Shown: positions 16,982 through 25,015 of the stretch, piece by piece
How the letters are laid out: every line of letters starts with the position of its first letter
Position numbering within the stretch: position 1 is the stretch's first letter
From: Aeromicrobium duanguangcaii
GTDB taxonomy: Bacteria; Actinomycetota; Actinomycetes; Propionibacteriales; Nocardioidaceae
Length of the DNA: 64,000 bases
NCBI RefSeq assembly: GCF_024508295.1
Contig: NZ_CP101990.1
Span: 62,001-126,000 of the forward strand
Direction of reading: 5' to 3'
The notes under the pieces: model-generated
Database searches by the model: none
Seen by the model: only the letters and a program-made list of their open reading frames with translations
Told to the model about the DNA's origin: nothing
Position numbers and translations under genes: made by a program

Positions 16982-19297
16982 TCAGACCTTGCTGTAGTGC
17001 TCCTCGAGGTGCGGACGGTGCAGGTTCTCGCCCTCGATGTCGACGTTCGGGATGATCCGGTCCAGCCACTTCGGCAGGTACCAGGCCTTCTCGCCCATCA
17101 GGTACATCAGCGCGGGGATCAGCACGAGACGCACGATGAAGGCGTCGAAGATCACCGCGGCGGCCAGGGCGAAGCCCATCGACTGCACGATCGGCTCGTC
17201 CATGAAGATGAAGCCGGCGAACACCGACGTCATGATCAGGGCCGCGGCCGTGACCACCCGGGCGCTGTTGCGGAAACCGTCGACGACGGCTTCGCGGTAG
17301 GACGCGCCGTGGACGTGCGCCTCGCGGATCCGGGTCACCAGGAAGACCTGGTAGTCCATCGCCAGACCGAACACCACGCCGATCAGGAAGATCGGGATGA
17401 AGCTGACGATCGGCTGGCCCGGGAAGAGCCCGAACATCCCCTCCTGGAAGATCGCGACCGTCGCGCCCAGGGTCGCCATGACCGAGAGCAGGAAGCCCAG
17501 GGTGGCCGTCAGCGGCACGAGCAGCGAGCGGAACACCATGACCAGCAGCACGAACGCCAGGCCGATGACGATGGCCAGGTAGAGCGGCAGCGCGTCGGCC
17601 AGCATCTTCGACACGTCCGCCTGGATGGCCGTGAGGCCGGTGACCCCGACCCTGGTGCCCGTCTCCTGCTCGATGGCCTGCTCGCCGTCGCGCAGTGACT
17701 CCAGCAGCTCCTCGGTCTCGGTGTCCTCGGCGCCGGAGGCCGGCTGCAGCAGGATCATCGCGCCCTTGTCGTTCGCCGCGGCCGTCATCGCGTCGGCGAC
17801 GTCGTCCTGACCTGCCGCCCAGGCGGTGACCGCTTGGTAGGCGGCCTGCTGCTCCTGCGGGTCCTTCAGCCCACGGCCGTCGACGACCAGCAGCATCGGC
17901 GAGAGCCGGCCCGGGCCGAAGGCGTCGGTGACGAGGTCGGACGCCTTGCGCTGGGTGGTGTCCTCCGCGGCGGTGCTGTCGGTGGGCAGGGCCAGGTGCA
18001 TGTTCTTGACCGGGACGGCCAGCAGGCCCAGTCCCACGACGACGAGCAGCACCCAGGCCAGCGGCGCCTTGCGCAGGAACCGGGCCCATCGGACGCCGTT
18101 GTTGAGGATGTGGCCGTTGGCCTCGCGGGCGGGGCGGTACCGGCGGAACGTGCCGCCGAACGCCTTCGACTTCAGCATGCCCAGGATCGCCGGCAGCAGC
18201 GTGAGGGCGACGAGCACGGCGACGGTGACGGTCGCCGCGGCGCCCAGTCCCATGGCGGTCAGGAACGAGATGCCGACGACGCTGAGCGCGACGAGGGCGA
18301 TGATCACCGTCAGGCCGGCGAACACCACGGCGGAGCCCGCGGTGCCGACCGCGACGCCGATGGCCTCCTCGCGGTCGTCGGTGTGGTCGAGCTCGCTGCG
18401 GTAGCGCGCCAGGATGAACAGGGCGTAGTCGATGCCGACGGCCAGGCCCAGCATGCTGGCCAGGGCGGTCGTGCTGGAGGGGATCTCGGTGATGGCGGTC
18501 ATCGCGGTGATCGCGGTGATGCCGATGCCCACGCCGATGCCTGCGGTGACGATCGGCATGCCGGCCGCCACGAGCGATCCGAAGGTCAGCGCCAGGATCA
18601 CCAGCGCCAGCGCGATGCCGATCAGCTCGGCGGAGGCTCCACCGGACTCCATCGACTGCATCGCCGACCCGGAGACCTCGACGGTCAGGCCGGCGTCGCG
18701 GGCGTCGTCCATCGCGGCCGTGACGGCGTCCTGCATCTCGGGCGTGACCTCGAGGACGGTGGGCACGTCGAACGTGAACGCGATCGTGCCGACCCGGCCG
18801 TCCTCGGACAGGGGGGTGGCGGCGCGGATCTGCGACTGCGCCCCGGCCAGGGCGGCATCGCGGTCGAACGGCTGGCCGGCCTCCTTCGCCTGGGCCTCGG
18901 CCTGGTCGATGCCGGAGGTCACCTGCCCCTCGAGGCCGGCGGCGGCCTCGACGGGACCGACGACGCCCTCCTGGACGTCCTCGAGCTCGGCGAGGTCGGC
19001 GACGAGCGCCTGCACCGCGGCGGCGTACGGCTCCTGCACGAGCTTCTCGCCCTCCGGGGCCGCCACGACGATCGTGCTGCTGGGAGCGTCGACGGCCGCG
19101 GCGTCGGGGAAGAGCTCCTGCTGCAGCTCGGCGGCCTCGACCGACTCGATCCCGGGGATCGAGAAGGTGTTGGACATGGGCTTGGACAGGTAGCCCGCGA
19201 CGGCGCCGAGGCCCACGAGGGCCACCAGCCAGCCGGCGAGGAAGATCGGCCAGCGCCGGTAGGCGGTCTTGCCGAGTCGATAGAGCAGGGTTGCCAT
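16982..19297 (-). CDS. MMPL-family RND transporter
   Basis: A 771-residue MmpL-type transporter with two RND halves. Each half starts with one TM helix followed by a large periplasmic loop and a bundle of five TM helices. The proton-relay region is visible in LGLAVGIDYALFILARYRSE (about residues 290-309) and again in GVVFGLAMDYQVFLVTRIRE. These proteins export lipids, siderophores or drugs across the membrane; the cargo is not evident. It lies 39 nt downstream of a TetR gene on the same strand, so regulator and transporter appear co-transcribed. Confidence 0.92.
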   Translation of the reverse strand: MATLLYRLGKTAYRRWPIFLAGWLVALVGLGAVAGYLSKPMSNTFSIPGIESVEAAELQQELFPDAAAVDAPSSTIVVAAPEGEKLVQEPYAAAVQALVADLAELEDVQEGVVGPVEAAAGLEGQVTSGIDQAEAQAKEAGQPFDRDAALAGAQSQIRAATPLSEDGRVGTIAFTFDVPTVLEVTPEMQDAVTAAMDDARDAGLTVEVSGSAMQSMESGGASAELIGIALALVILALTFGSLVAAGMPIVTAGIGVGIGITAITAMTAITEIPSSTTALASMLGLAVGIDYALFILARYRSELDHTDDREEAIGVAVGTAGSAVVFAGLTVIIALVALSVVGISFLTAMGLGAAATVTVAVLVALTLLPAILGMLKSKAFGGTFRRYRPAREANGHILNNGVRWARFLRKAPLAWVLLVVVGLGLLAVPVKNMHLALPTDSTAAEDTTQRKASDLVTDAFGPGRLSPMLLVVDGRGLKDPQEQQAAYQAVTAWAAGQDDVADAMTAAANDKGAMILLQPASGAEDTETEELLESLRDGEQAIEQETGTRVGVTGLTAIQADVSKMLADALPLYLAIVIGLAFVLLVMVFRSLLVPLTATLGFLLSVMATLGATVAIFQEGMFGLFPGQPIVSFIPIFLIGVVFGLAMDYQVFLVTRIREAHVHGASYREAVVDGFRNSARVVTAAALIMTSVFAGFIFMDEPIVQSMGFALAAAVIFDAFIVRLVLIPALMYLMGEKAWYLPKWLDRIIPNVDIEGENLHRPHLEEHYSKV

Positions 19298-19336
19298 GCG
19301 GCGGTCGTCTCCTGAGGTGGGGGGCGGGGGTGGTGG

Positions 19337-19930
19337 TCAGTCGCGAGGAGGCTCGAACAGAGAGCTCATCGCGTCGAAGGTGAGGTCGAGGCATTCCGCG
19401 ACCGTCCGGGTGGGGGTGGCGAGAGCCTCGTCGAGCGCGGCGTCGCACATCGCGACGACCGAGGCGCTCAGCAGACGCATGACGAGGGGATCGAGGGCCT
19501 GGCCCTCGCGCCGGGTGATCGCCTCCGACAGCACGCGCGACTTCTCGACGAAGCGCTCGTGCACGGCGGTGATCAATCGCGGGTCGCTGTGCAGGACGCG
19601 CCGGACGGCGTCGACCTCCGCGGGATCCGGGGCGTCGGCCGCCAGCGTCGCGCGCAGGATCTCCAGCACGTCGACCAGGAGCCGGCCCGTCGGACCGCCG
19701 GCCAGGAACGCCTCCCACAGTGCAGGGTCGATCTCGTGCTCGGGGCCGAGCACCGCATCGATCTTGCCCGGCACGTAGTTGAACAGGGTGCGTCGCGAGA
19801 CGCCCGCCCGCTCGGCCAGCTGGTCCATGGTGAATCCGTCGAGCCCGTGCTCCTGCGTCAGCTCGCGCGCGCACCGCGTGATGCTCAGGAGCGTCCGCTC
19901 CCGACGCAGCTGCGTTGCACTCTTTGACAC
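19337..19930 (-). CDS. TetR-family regulator of the mmpL gene
   Basis: A 197-residue TetR regulator when started at GTG 19930. The HTH is GFTMDQLAERAGVSRRTLFN followed by YVPGKIDAVLG. A longer frame reaches 19966, but its start would run through the operator half-sites at 19932-19949, so the shorter form is preferred. An AAGACT box lies 7 nt upstream of the GTG. It is followed by mmpL on the same strand. Autorepression through the repeated TGCACTC sites is inferred. Confidence 0.88.
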   Translation of the reverse strand: MSKSATQLRRERTLLSITRCARELTQEHGLDGFTMDQLAERAGVSRRTLFNYVPGKIDAVLGPEHEIDPALWEAFLAGGPTGRLLVDVLEILRATLAADAPDPAEVDAVRRVLHSDPRLITAVHERFVEKSRVLSEAITRREGQALDPLVMRLLSASVVAMCDAALDEALATPTRTVAECLDLTFDAMSSLFEPPRD

Positions 19931-19949
19931 GGAGTGCAGTCTTGCACTC
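19916..19949. promoter_or_regulatory. Operator cluster of the tetR-mmpL operon
   Basis: Three copies of the same 7-mer occur: TGCACTC at 19916-19922, GAGTGCA (its complement) at 19932-19938, and TGCACTC at 19943-19949. The last two form a perfect inverted repeat with a 4-bp spacer directly upstream of the GTG; the first two form another with a 9-bp spacer. Confidence 0.75.
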
Positions 19950-19980
19950 TGGTGCGAGCGGTGCAATCAGATGGCGCGGA

Positions 19981-20298
19981 TCAGGGCACGATCGTGCGGC
20001 CCGCCGCCTCCCACGCGTCCATTCCGCCCTCGAGGTTGATCGCCTCGCGGCCCACGTGGTTCAGCCACGCGGCGGCATGCGCCGAGCGCTGGCCGAGGTG
20101 ACACACGACCAGGACGGGACGCTGCGGATCGAGCTCGTCGACCCGGGCCGGCAGGTCGCCGAGCGGGATGTGAACCGCGTCGGGCAGATGCCCCCGAGCC
20201 CACTCGAACGGCTCGCGGACGTCGAGCACGATCCACTCCGCCGGGACCGGATCGGGCACCTCGGCAGGGGTGAACCGGGCCGGTGTGTGATCGGTCAT
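19981..20298 (-). CDS. Single-domain rhodanese-like sulfurtransferase
   Basis: A 105-residue rhodanese domain. The substrate-side motif is VLDVREPFEWARGHLPDAVH and the active-site loop is VVCHLGQRSA with Cys66 as the persulfide-carrying residue; the C-terminus is GGMDAWEAAG. It likely moves sulfane sulfur, but acceptor and donor are unknown. An AGGACCTCCGGGAGG stretch precedes the ATG and offers a ribosome-binding site. No sulfur gene is nearby. Confidence 0.88.
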   Translation of the reverse strand: MTDHTPARFTPAEVPDPVPAEWIVLDVREPFEWARGHLPDAVHIPLGDLPARVDELDPQRPVLVVCHLGQRSAHAAAWLNHVGREAINLEGGMDAWEAAGRTIVP

Positions 20299-20344
20299 GT
20301 GACGTCGGACCTCCCGGAGGACCTTGAAACGAGGGCGGTTGAAT

Positions 20345-20370
20345 GGTTAATTGTTACTAGCCATGGGTAT
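20345..20370 (+). promoter_or_regulatory. Sigma-B/SigF-like promoter
   Basis: GGTT at 20345-20348 and GGGTAT at 20365-20370 are 16 nt apart, the pattern of general-stress sigma factor promoters (GTTT/GGTTT then GGGTA). It lies 68 nt upstream of the ATP-binding anti-sigma-type gene. Confidence 0.5.
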
Positions 20371-20438
20371 GTGCCGGCAACGGCGTGCCCGCGGACCACC
20401 GCTCAGGACAGCTGCCGGGGGAACCGAAAGGGGGACAG

Positions 20439-20831
20439 ATGGTTCACAGTCGCGATGTGGTGCGACTGCCATTCGAGTCTTCCACCCCGGGCATCGCCCG
20501 CACGAAGCTGGCCGCCTTCCTGACCCTCAATCGCATCGATCTGCCGATGATCGACAACGCCCTGATCGTGCTCAGCGAGATGATCGCCAACGCCGTCGCG
20601 CACGGCACGCCCGACCAGGACGGCACGATGGAGATCGCCTGGAGCATCGACGACGGCCTGCTGAACCTCAGCGTCCGTGATGCCGGCCGCTGCGCCGAGA
20701 TGGTGCCCCGCCCGTTCGACGAGGACTCCCTCGGCGGCCGCGGCCTCTCGATCATCAGCCGGGTGGCCGACAAGTGGTCGGTCGACCTGACCCGCGGCAC
20801 CTGCGTGCGCGCCGAGCTCGCGCTGGCCTGA
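20439..20831 (+). CDS. RsbW/SpoIIAB-type ATP-binding protein
   Basis: A 130-residue GHKL ATPase domain of the HATPase_c_2 type found in anti-sigma serine kinases. The N box is LSEMIANAVAHG, the G1 box is VRDAGR and the G2 box is GGRGLSII. Family members bind a sigma factor and phosphorylate an STAS-domain antagonist; others act in unrelated switches. No sigma factor or STAS gene is in the window, so the partner is unknown. The ATG at 20439 is preceded by a strong purine tract (GAAAGGGGG), and a stress-type promoter lies upstream. Confidence 0.85.
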   Translation: MVHSRDVVRLPFESSTPGIARTKLAAFLTLNRIDLPMIDNALIVLSEMIANAVAHGTPDQDGTMEIAWSIDDGLLNLSVRDAGRCAEMVPRPFDEDSLGGRGLSIISRVADKWSVDLTRGTCVRAELALA

Positions 20832-20868
20832 CCGCTCGCCCGCCGCGGCGGGCGATAGCGTGTCCGTC

Positions 20869-21708
20869 ATGGGCAAGAAGTCGAGGCGTACCAAGCCGGC
20901 CAAGCAGCGCATGCCGTTCGTCGCGCGCACCTTCGAGGGATTGCCGTCCGAGGGCGACTGGGTCGCCCTGCGTGAGTTCGTGCCGTCCGCCACGGCGACG
21001 GTCGGCCTGCGCGACGGCGGCACCGTGCGGATCTGCTCGCTGCTGCCCGGCGCCGGCGCCGGGCTCGTCCGTCCCGACGGCGAGATCTGGGTGGGCCTGC
21101 AGGTCATGCACAATCACGGCGACATCAGCCGCGACCTGGCCCACGTCATCGAGGTCGCCCGCGAGACCGAGCCCGGCACCCCGATCCGCATGACGGCGCC
21201 CGGCGTCGGTGCGCGACTGCAGGACCTCATCGATCCCGACAGCGACTTCGAGGTCGAGCTGCACGACGGCTTCGACTGGTGGCTCGTCGAGGAGGACCGC
21301 GACTCCTCCGCCGCCGCGGCCGCCCTCGAGGAGGCCAACGCCACCGTCGCGCCCACCACGAAGCTGACGGCCACCGACTCGGCGTACGTCACGGACATGG
21401 GCGACCACGCCTACCTGCGCTGGATCATGCTCGACGACGAGGGCCCGCTGCTGGACGCCTTCGCCCGCCTGCGCGCGGCCGGCACGGACTCGCTCGGCGA
21501 GGGCACCGAGCTGATCGGGATCTTCCGGGCGCACGGACTGCTCGTGCCGGTGTGGGAGGTCGACGGTGTCGGAGCCGAGGAGCTCGACGCGGCGGTGCCC
21601 GATTTCGTCGCCGTCCTGGACGAGGCGAAGGGCCGCACCGACGAGCTCAGCAGCGAGGAGCGGACCGCGCGGCGCGAGCTGATCAGCCGTCAGGTCACCA
21701 TCCGCTGA
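20869..21708 (+). CDS. DUF5926 family protein
   Basis: A 279-residue protein starting MGKKSRRTKPAKQRMPFVAR, the conserved basic start of a family restricted to actinobacteria. Older annotations often call it a SecA-related protein, but it has no ATPase motif and is not SecA. The rest is acidic and soluble with no metal or nucleotide motif that I can see. TAGCGT at 20856-20861 lies 7 nt before the ATG. The function is unknown. Confidence 0.75.
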   Translation: MGKKSRRTKPAKQRMPFVARTFEGLPSEGDWVALREFVPSATATVGLRDGGTVRICSLLPGAGAGLVRPDGEIWVGLQVMHNHGDISRDLAHVIEVARETEPGTPIRMTAPGVGARLQDLIDPDSDFEVELHDGFDWWLVEEDRDSSAAAAALEEANATVAPTTKLTATDSAYVTDMGDHAYLRWIMLDDEGPLLDAFARLRAAGTDSLGEGTELIGIFRAHGLLVPVWEVDGVGAEELDAAVPDFVAVLDEAKGRTDELSSEERTARRELISRQVTIR

Positions 21709-21797
21709 CGCGGGATGCGTGGGGTTCTGGTCACACCACGCACCCGGGTGGCCCCGCATTCACGCGGTTGTCATGTGAGCCGCCTAGGCTGGAAGAC

Positions 21798-22508
21798 GTG
21801 GACTGGACCGACTATGACGCTGCGTTGTTCGATCTCGACGGAGTGATCACCCCGACCGCTCGCGTGCACCAGATGGCCTGGGCACGGATGTTCACCGACT
21901 TCCTGCAGGGTCATCGCGACGTCGATCCCTACACGGAGGCGGACTACTTCGCCTACGTCGACGGCAAGCCGCGCTACGAGGGGGTCGCGTCCTTCCTCGC
22001 GTCCCGCGGGCTCGAGCTGCCGTACGGCGACCCCTCCGACGATCCCTCGGCCGAGACGGTCTGCGCTCTCGGCAACCGCAAGAACGACTACTTCTCCGAC
22101 GTGCTGCGCACCGACGGCGTCCAGGCGTACCCGGGCTCCGTCGCCCTGCTCGACGCGCTCGAGAAGCGTGGCGTGAAGTCGGCGCTGGTGTCGAGCTCGC
22201 GCAATGCGCGCCCCGTCCTGGAGGCGGCCGGTCTCTCCGACCGCTTCGAGGTCGTCGTCGACGGCGAGGTCGCCGCCGCCGAGCACATCGCCGGCAAGCC
22301 GAGACCCGACACCTTCGTCACCGCCGCCGAGAGGCTCGGCGTTCCCACGACCCGCTCGGTCGTCCTGGAGGACGCGGTCTCGGGCGTGCAGGCCGGCGCC
22401 GCCGGCGACTTCGGGTTGGTGATCGGCGTCGATCGAGGCGCCGGCGCCGACGTCCTGCTCGAGCACGGCGCGGACGTCGTCGTCTCCGACCTGGCGGAGC
22501 TGCTGTGA
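21798..22508 (+). CDS. Beta-phosphoglucomutase-like HAD hydrolase
   Basis: A 236-residue HAD protein with the nucleophile motif LFDLDGVITPT, motif II SALVSSSRN and motif IV VVLEDAVSGVQAG. Such proteins interconvert beta-glucose 1-phosphate and glucose 6-phosphate. Its stop overlaps the start of a GH65 phosphorylase by 4 nt; that enzyme releases beta-glucose 1-phosphate, which supports the mutase assignment. TAGGCT at 21785-21790 lies 7 nt before the GTG. The open frame that extends further upstream overlaps the DUF5926 gene and is not used. Confidence 0.88.
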   Translation: MDWTDYDAALFDLDGVITPTARVHQMAWARMFTDFLQGHRDVDPYTEADYFAYVDGKPRYEGVASFLASRGLELPYGDPSDDPSAETVCALGNRKNDYFSDVLRTDGVQAYPGSVALLDALEKRGVKSALVSSSRNARPVLEAAGLSDRFEVVVDGEVAAAEHIAGKPRPDTFVTAAERLGVPTTRSVVLEDAVSGVQAGAAGDFGLVIGVDRGAGADVLLEHGADVVVSDLAELL

Positions 22509-25009
22509 GCTGGCACGAGGCGCCCGGCACCGAGGACTTCCTCGACCGCTCCCGGTGGCCCGCCGATCCGTGGCGACTGATCGAGACACATCCCGACCAG
22601 AGCGACCTGGGCGTCGCCGAGACCTTGTTCTCGGTGGCCAACGGCTACCTGGGCATGCGCGGCAACGTCACCGAGGGCCGTGACTCCCACACTCACGGCA
22701 CGTTCGTGAACGGCTTCCACGAGACGTGGCCCATCCACCACGCCGAGGAGGCGTTCGGCTTCGCCCGCGTGGGTCAGACGATCGTCAACGCGCCCGACGC
22801 CAAGGTCATCCGCCTGTACGTCGACGACGAGCCGCTGCTGATCAGCGTCGCCGACCTGCTCGAGTACGAGCGCTCGCTGGACTTCCGCAGCGGTGTCCTG
22901 CGTCGCGAGATCCTGTGGCGCACGCCGTCGAACAAGCTCGTGCGCGTCGTCGCGACCCGCATGGTCTCGTTCGCGCAGCGCCACCTGGCCGTGCTGGAGT
23001 TCGAGGTCACGATGGTCGACTCCGCCGCGCCGATCGCGCTGTCCTCGCAGATCCTGAACCGCCAGGACGGCGAGGACGAGTACCACGTTCGCTCCAAGGC
23101 GATGGGCGAAGGCCACGACCCCCGCAAGTCCGAGGGATTCGACCGTCGTGTGCTCGAGCCGAAGTACAGCTGGGGCGACGCCGACGAGGCGCGGGTCGTG
23201 CTGGGCTTCCGCTGCTACGACAGCGGCATGACGCTCGCCGTCGCGGCCGACCACGTGCTCGTCACCGAGAACCACAGCGACACCCGCGTCCAGGTCGAGG
23301 ACGACCTCGCCAAGGTCACGTACCGGATCGCCGCCGAGCCCGGCGTGCCGATCCGGCTGACCAAGATGGTCGCCTATCACACCTCGCGCGGCGTGCCGGT
23401 GCGCGAACTGGTCGACCGGTGCCGCCGCACGCTCGATCGCGCCTTCGAGCAGGGCGTCCAGAAGCAGTACGACGACCAGCGCGCCTGGCTCGAGGACTTC
23501 TGGCGGCGCTCCGACGTCGAGGTCCCGGGCCACCCGGAGGTCCAGCAGGCGATCCGCTGGAACCTGTTCCAGGTCGCCCAGGCCAGTGGTCGGGCCGAGG
23601 GCGCGGGCATCCCCGCCAAGGGCCTCACCGGCTCGGGCTACAGCGGGCACTACTTCTGGGACACCGAGGTCTACGTCCTGCCGTTCCTGACGTACACGAA
23701 CCCCGACCACGCCCGGAACGCCCTGAAGTTCCGGTACAGCCTGCTCGACGCCGGTCGCAAGCGCGCCCGCGAGATGTCCCAGTCCGGCGCGCTCTTTCCG
23801 TGGCGCACCATCAACGGCGAGGAGGCCTCTGCCTTCTTCGCCGCCGGAACGGCGCAGTACCACATCGACGCCGACATCGCGTACGCCGTCGCGCAGTACT
23901 ACCTCGCCACCTCCGACGAGAACTTCATGTTCCGTCAGGGGATCGACATCCTGGTCGAGACGGCCCGGATGTGGGTCGACCTGGGGTTCTGGCGCGACGA
24001 GGAGGTGGGCACCTTCCACATCCACGGCGTCACCGGGCCCGACGAGTACACGACCGTCGTCAACGACAACCTGTTCACGAACGTCATGGCCCGCTTCAAC
24101 CTGGCCGCGGCCGCCCAGGCCGTCGAGCTCATCAGCCAGCGCGACACGGCCGCCTACGACCGCATGGTGATCCGGCTGGGCTTGAAGGACCACGAGCCCG
24201 GCGACTGGAGGCGGGCCGCGCACAACATGGCCATCCCCTTCGACGAGGCGCTCGGCGTGCACCCGCAGGACCAGCACTTCCTCGAGCGCGAGGTGTGGGA
24301 CCTGGACCACACGCCGCTGGAGAAGCGGCCGCTGCTGCTGCACTACCACCCCCTGGTGATCTACCGGTTCCAGGTCATCAAGCAGGCCGACATCGTCCTG
24401 GCGCTGTACCTGCAGGGCAATCACTTCACCAACGAGCAGAAGCGCGCCAACTTCGAGTACTACGACCCGATCACGACCGGCGACTCCACGCTGTCCGCGG
24501 TCGTGCAGTCGATCATCGCGGCCGAGGTCGGGTACCGCGATCTGGCGTACCGCTACTTCCTCGGGGCCCTGTTCGTCGACCTGGCCGACCGGCACAAGAA
24601 CGCGACAGACGGCGTCCACGTCGCCTCCACCGGCGGCATCTGGAGCGTCCTGGCCTGCGGCTTCGGTGGCTTCCGCGATCACCGCGGCGACTTCACGCTC
24701 GACCCGCGGCTCCCCGAGGCGTGGGACGAGCTGATCTACCGCGTCACGATCCAGGGCTCCCGCGTGCGGGTGACGGTCCGCGAGCGCGAGTTGGAGCTGT
24801 TCATCGAGGACCAGCAGCCGAACGGGTTGGGCGACCTCGTCGACCCGGTGTTCAGCGTGCGTGGACGCACCATCAAGGTCTCGCCGGGCGCCCCGACCGT
24901 GGTCCCGCTCGACGGGCAGGGTCCGCGCATCCACGGCACCCCGCAGCCCGTGGCCGGGCGTCGGCGGGCCGACGGCACCGTCATCACGGCGATCGTCCCG
25001 GGCAGCTGA
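22505..25009 (+). CDS. Glycoside hydrolase family 65 disaccharide phosphorylase
   Basis: An 834-residue GH65 enzyme. These inverting phosphorylases split alpha-glucosides such as maltose, trehalose or kojibiose with phosphate to beta-glucose 1-phosphate. The order is an N-terminal beta-sandwich (GYLGMRGNVTEG near residue 55), an (alpha/alpha)6 barrel with SGHYFWDTEVYVLPF, and the catalytic general acid Glu514 in GPDEYTTVVNDN. Substrate cannot be decided between maltose and trehalose from the sequence. The GTG overlaps the mutase stop, so the pair forms a two-step route into glycolysis. Confidence 0.92.
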   Translation: MSWHEAPGTEDFLDRSRWPADPWRLIETHPDQSDLGVAETLFSVANGYLGMRGNVTEGRDSHTHGTFVNGFHETWPIHHAEEAFGFARVGQTIVNAPDAKVIRLYVDDEPLLISVADLLEYERSLDFRSGVLRREILWRTPSNKLVRVVATRMVSFAQRHLAVLEFEVTMVDSAAPIALSSQILNRQDGEDEYHVRSKAMGEGHDPRKSEGFDRRVLEPKYSWGDADEARVVLGFRCYDSGMTLAVAADHVLVTENHSDTRVQVEDDLAKVTYRIAAEPGVPIRLTKMVAYHTSRGVPVRELVDRCRRTLDRAFEQGVQKQYDDQRAWLEDFWRRSDVEVPGHPEVQQAIRWNLFQVAQASGRAEGAGIPAKGLTGSGYSGHYFWDTEVYVLPFLTYTNPDHARNALKFRYSLLDAGRKRAREMSQSGALFPWRTINGEEASAFFAAGTAQYHIDADIAYAVAQYYLATSDENFMFRQGIDILVETARMWVDLGFWRDEEVGTFHIHGVTGPDEYTTVVNDNLFTNVMARFNLAAAAQAVELISQRDTAAYDRMVIRLGLKDHEPGDWRRAAHNMAIPFDEALGVHPQDQHFLEREVWDLDHTPLEKRPLLLHYHPLVIYRFQVIKQADIVLALYLQGNHFTNEQKRANFEYYDPITTGDSTLSAVVQSIIAAEVGYRDLAYRYFLGALFVDLADRHKNATDGVHVASTGGIWSVLACGFGGFRDHRGDFTLDPRLPEAWDELIYRVTIQGSRVRVTVRERELELFIEDQQPNGLGDLVDPVFSVRGRTIKVSPGAPTVVPLDGQGPRIHGTPQPVAGRRRADGTVITAIVPGS

Positions 25010-25015
25010 CTTCGG

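Noticed and set aside
22088-24934. A 948-codon minus-strand open frame
   Set aside because: Antisense to the GH65 phosphorylase, which has complete family motifs; shadow frame in GC-rich DNA.
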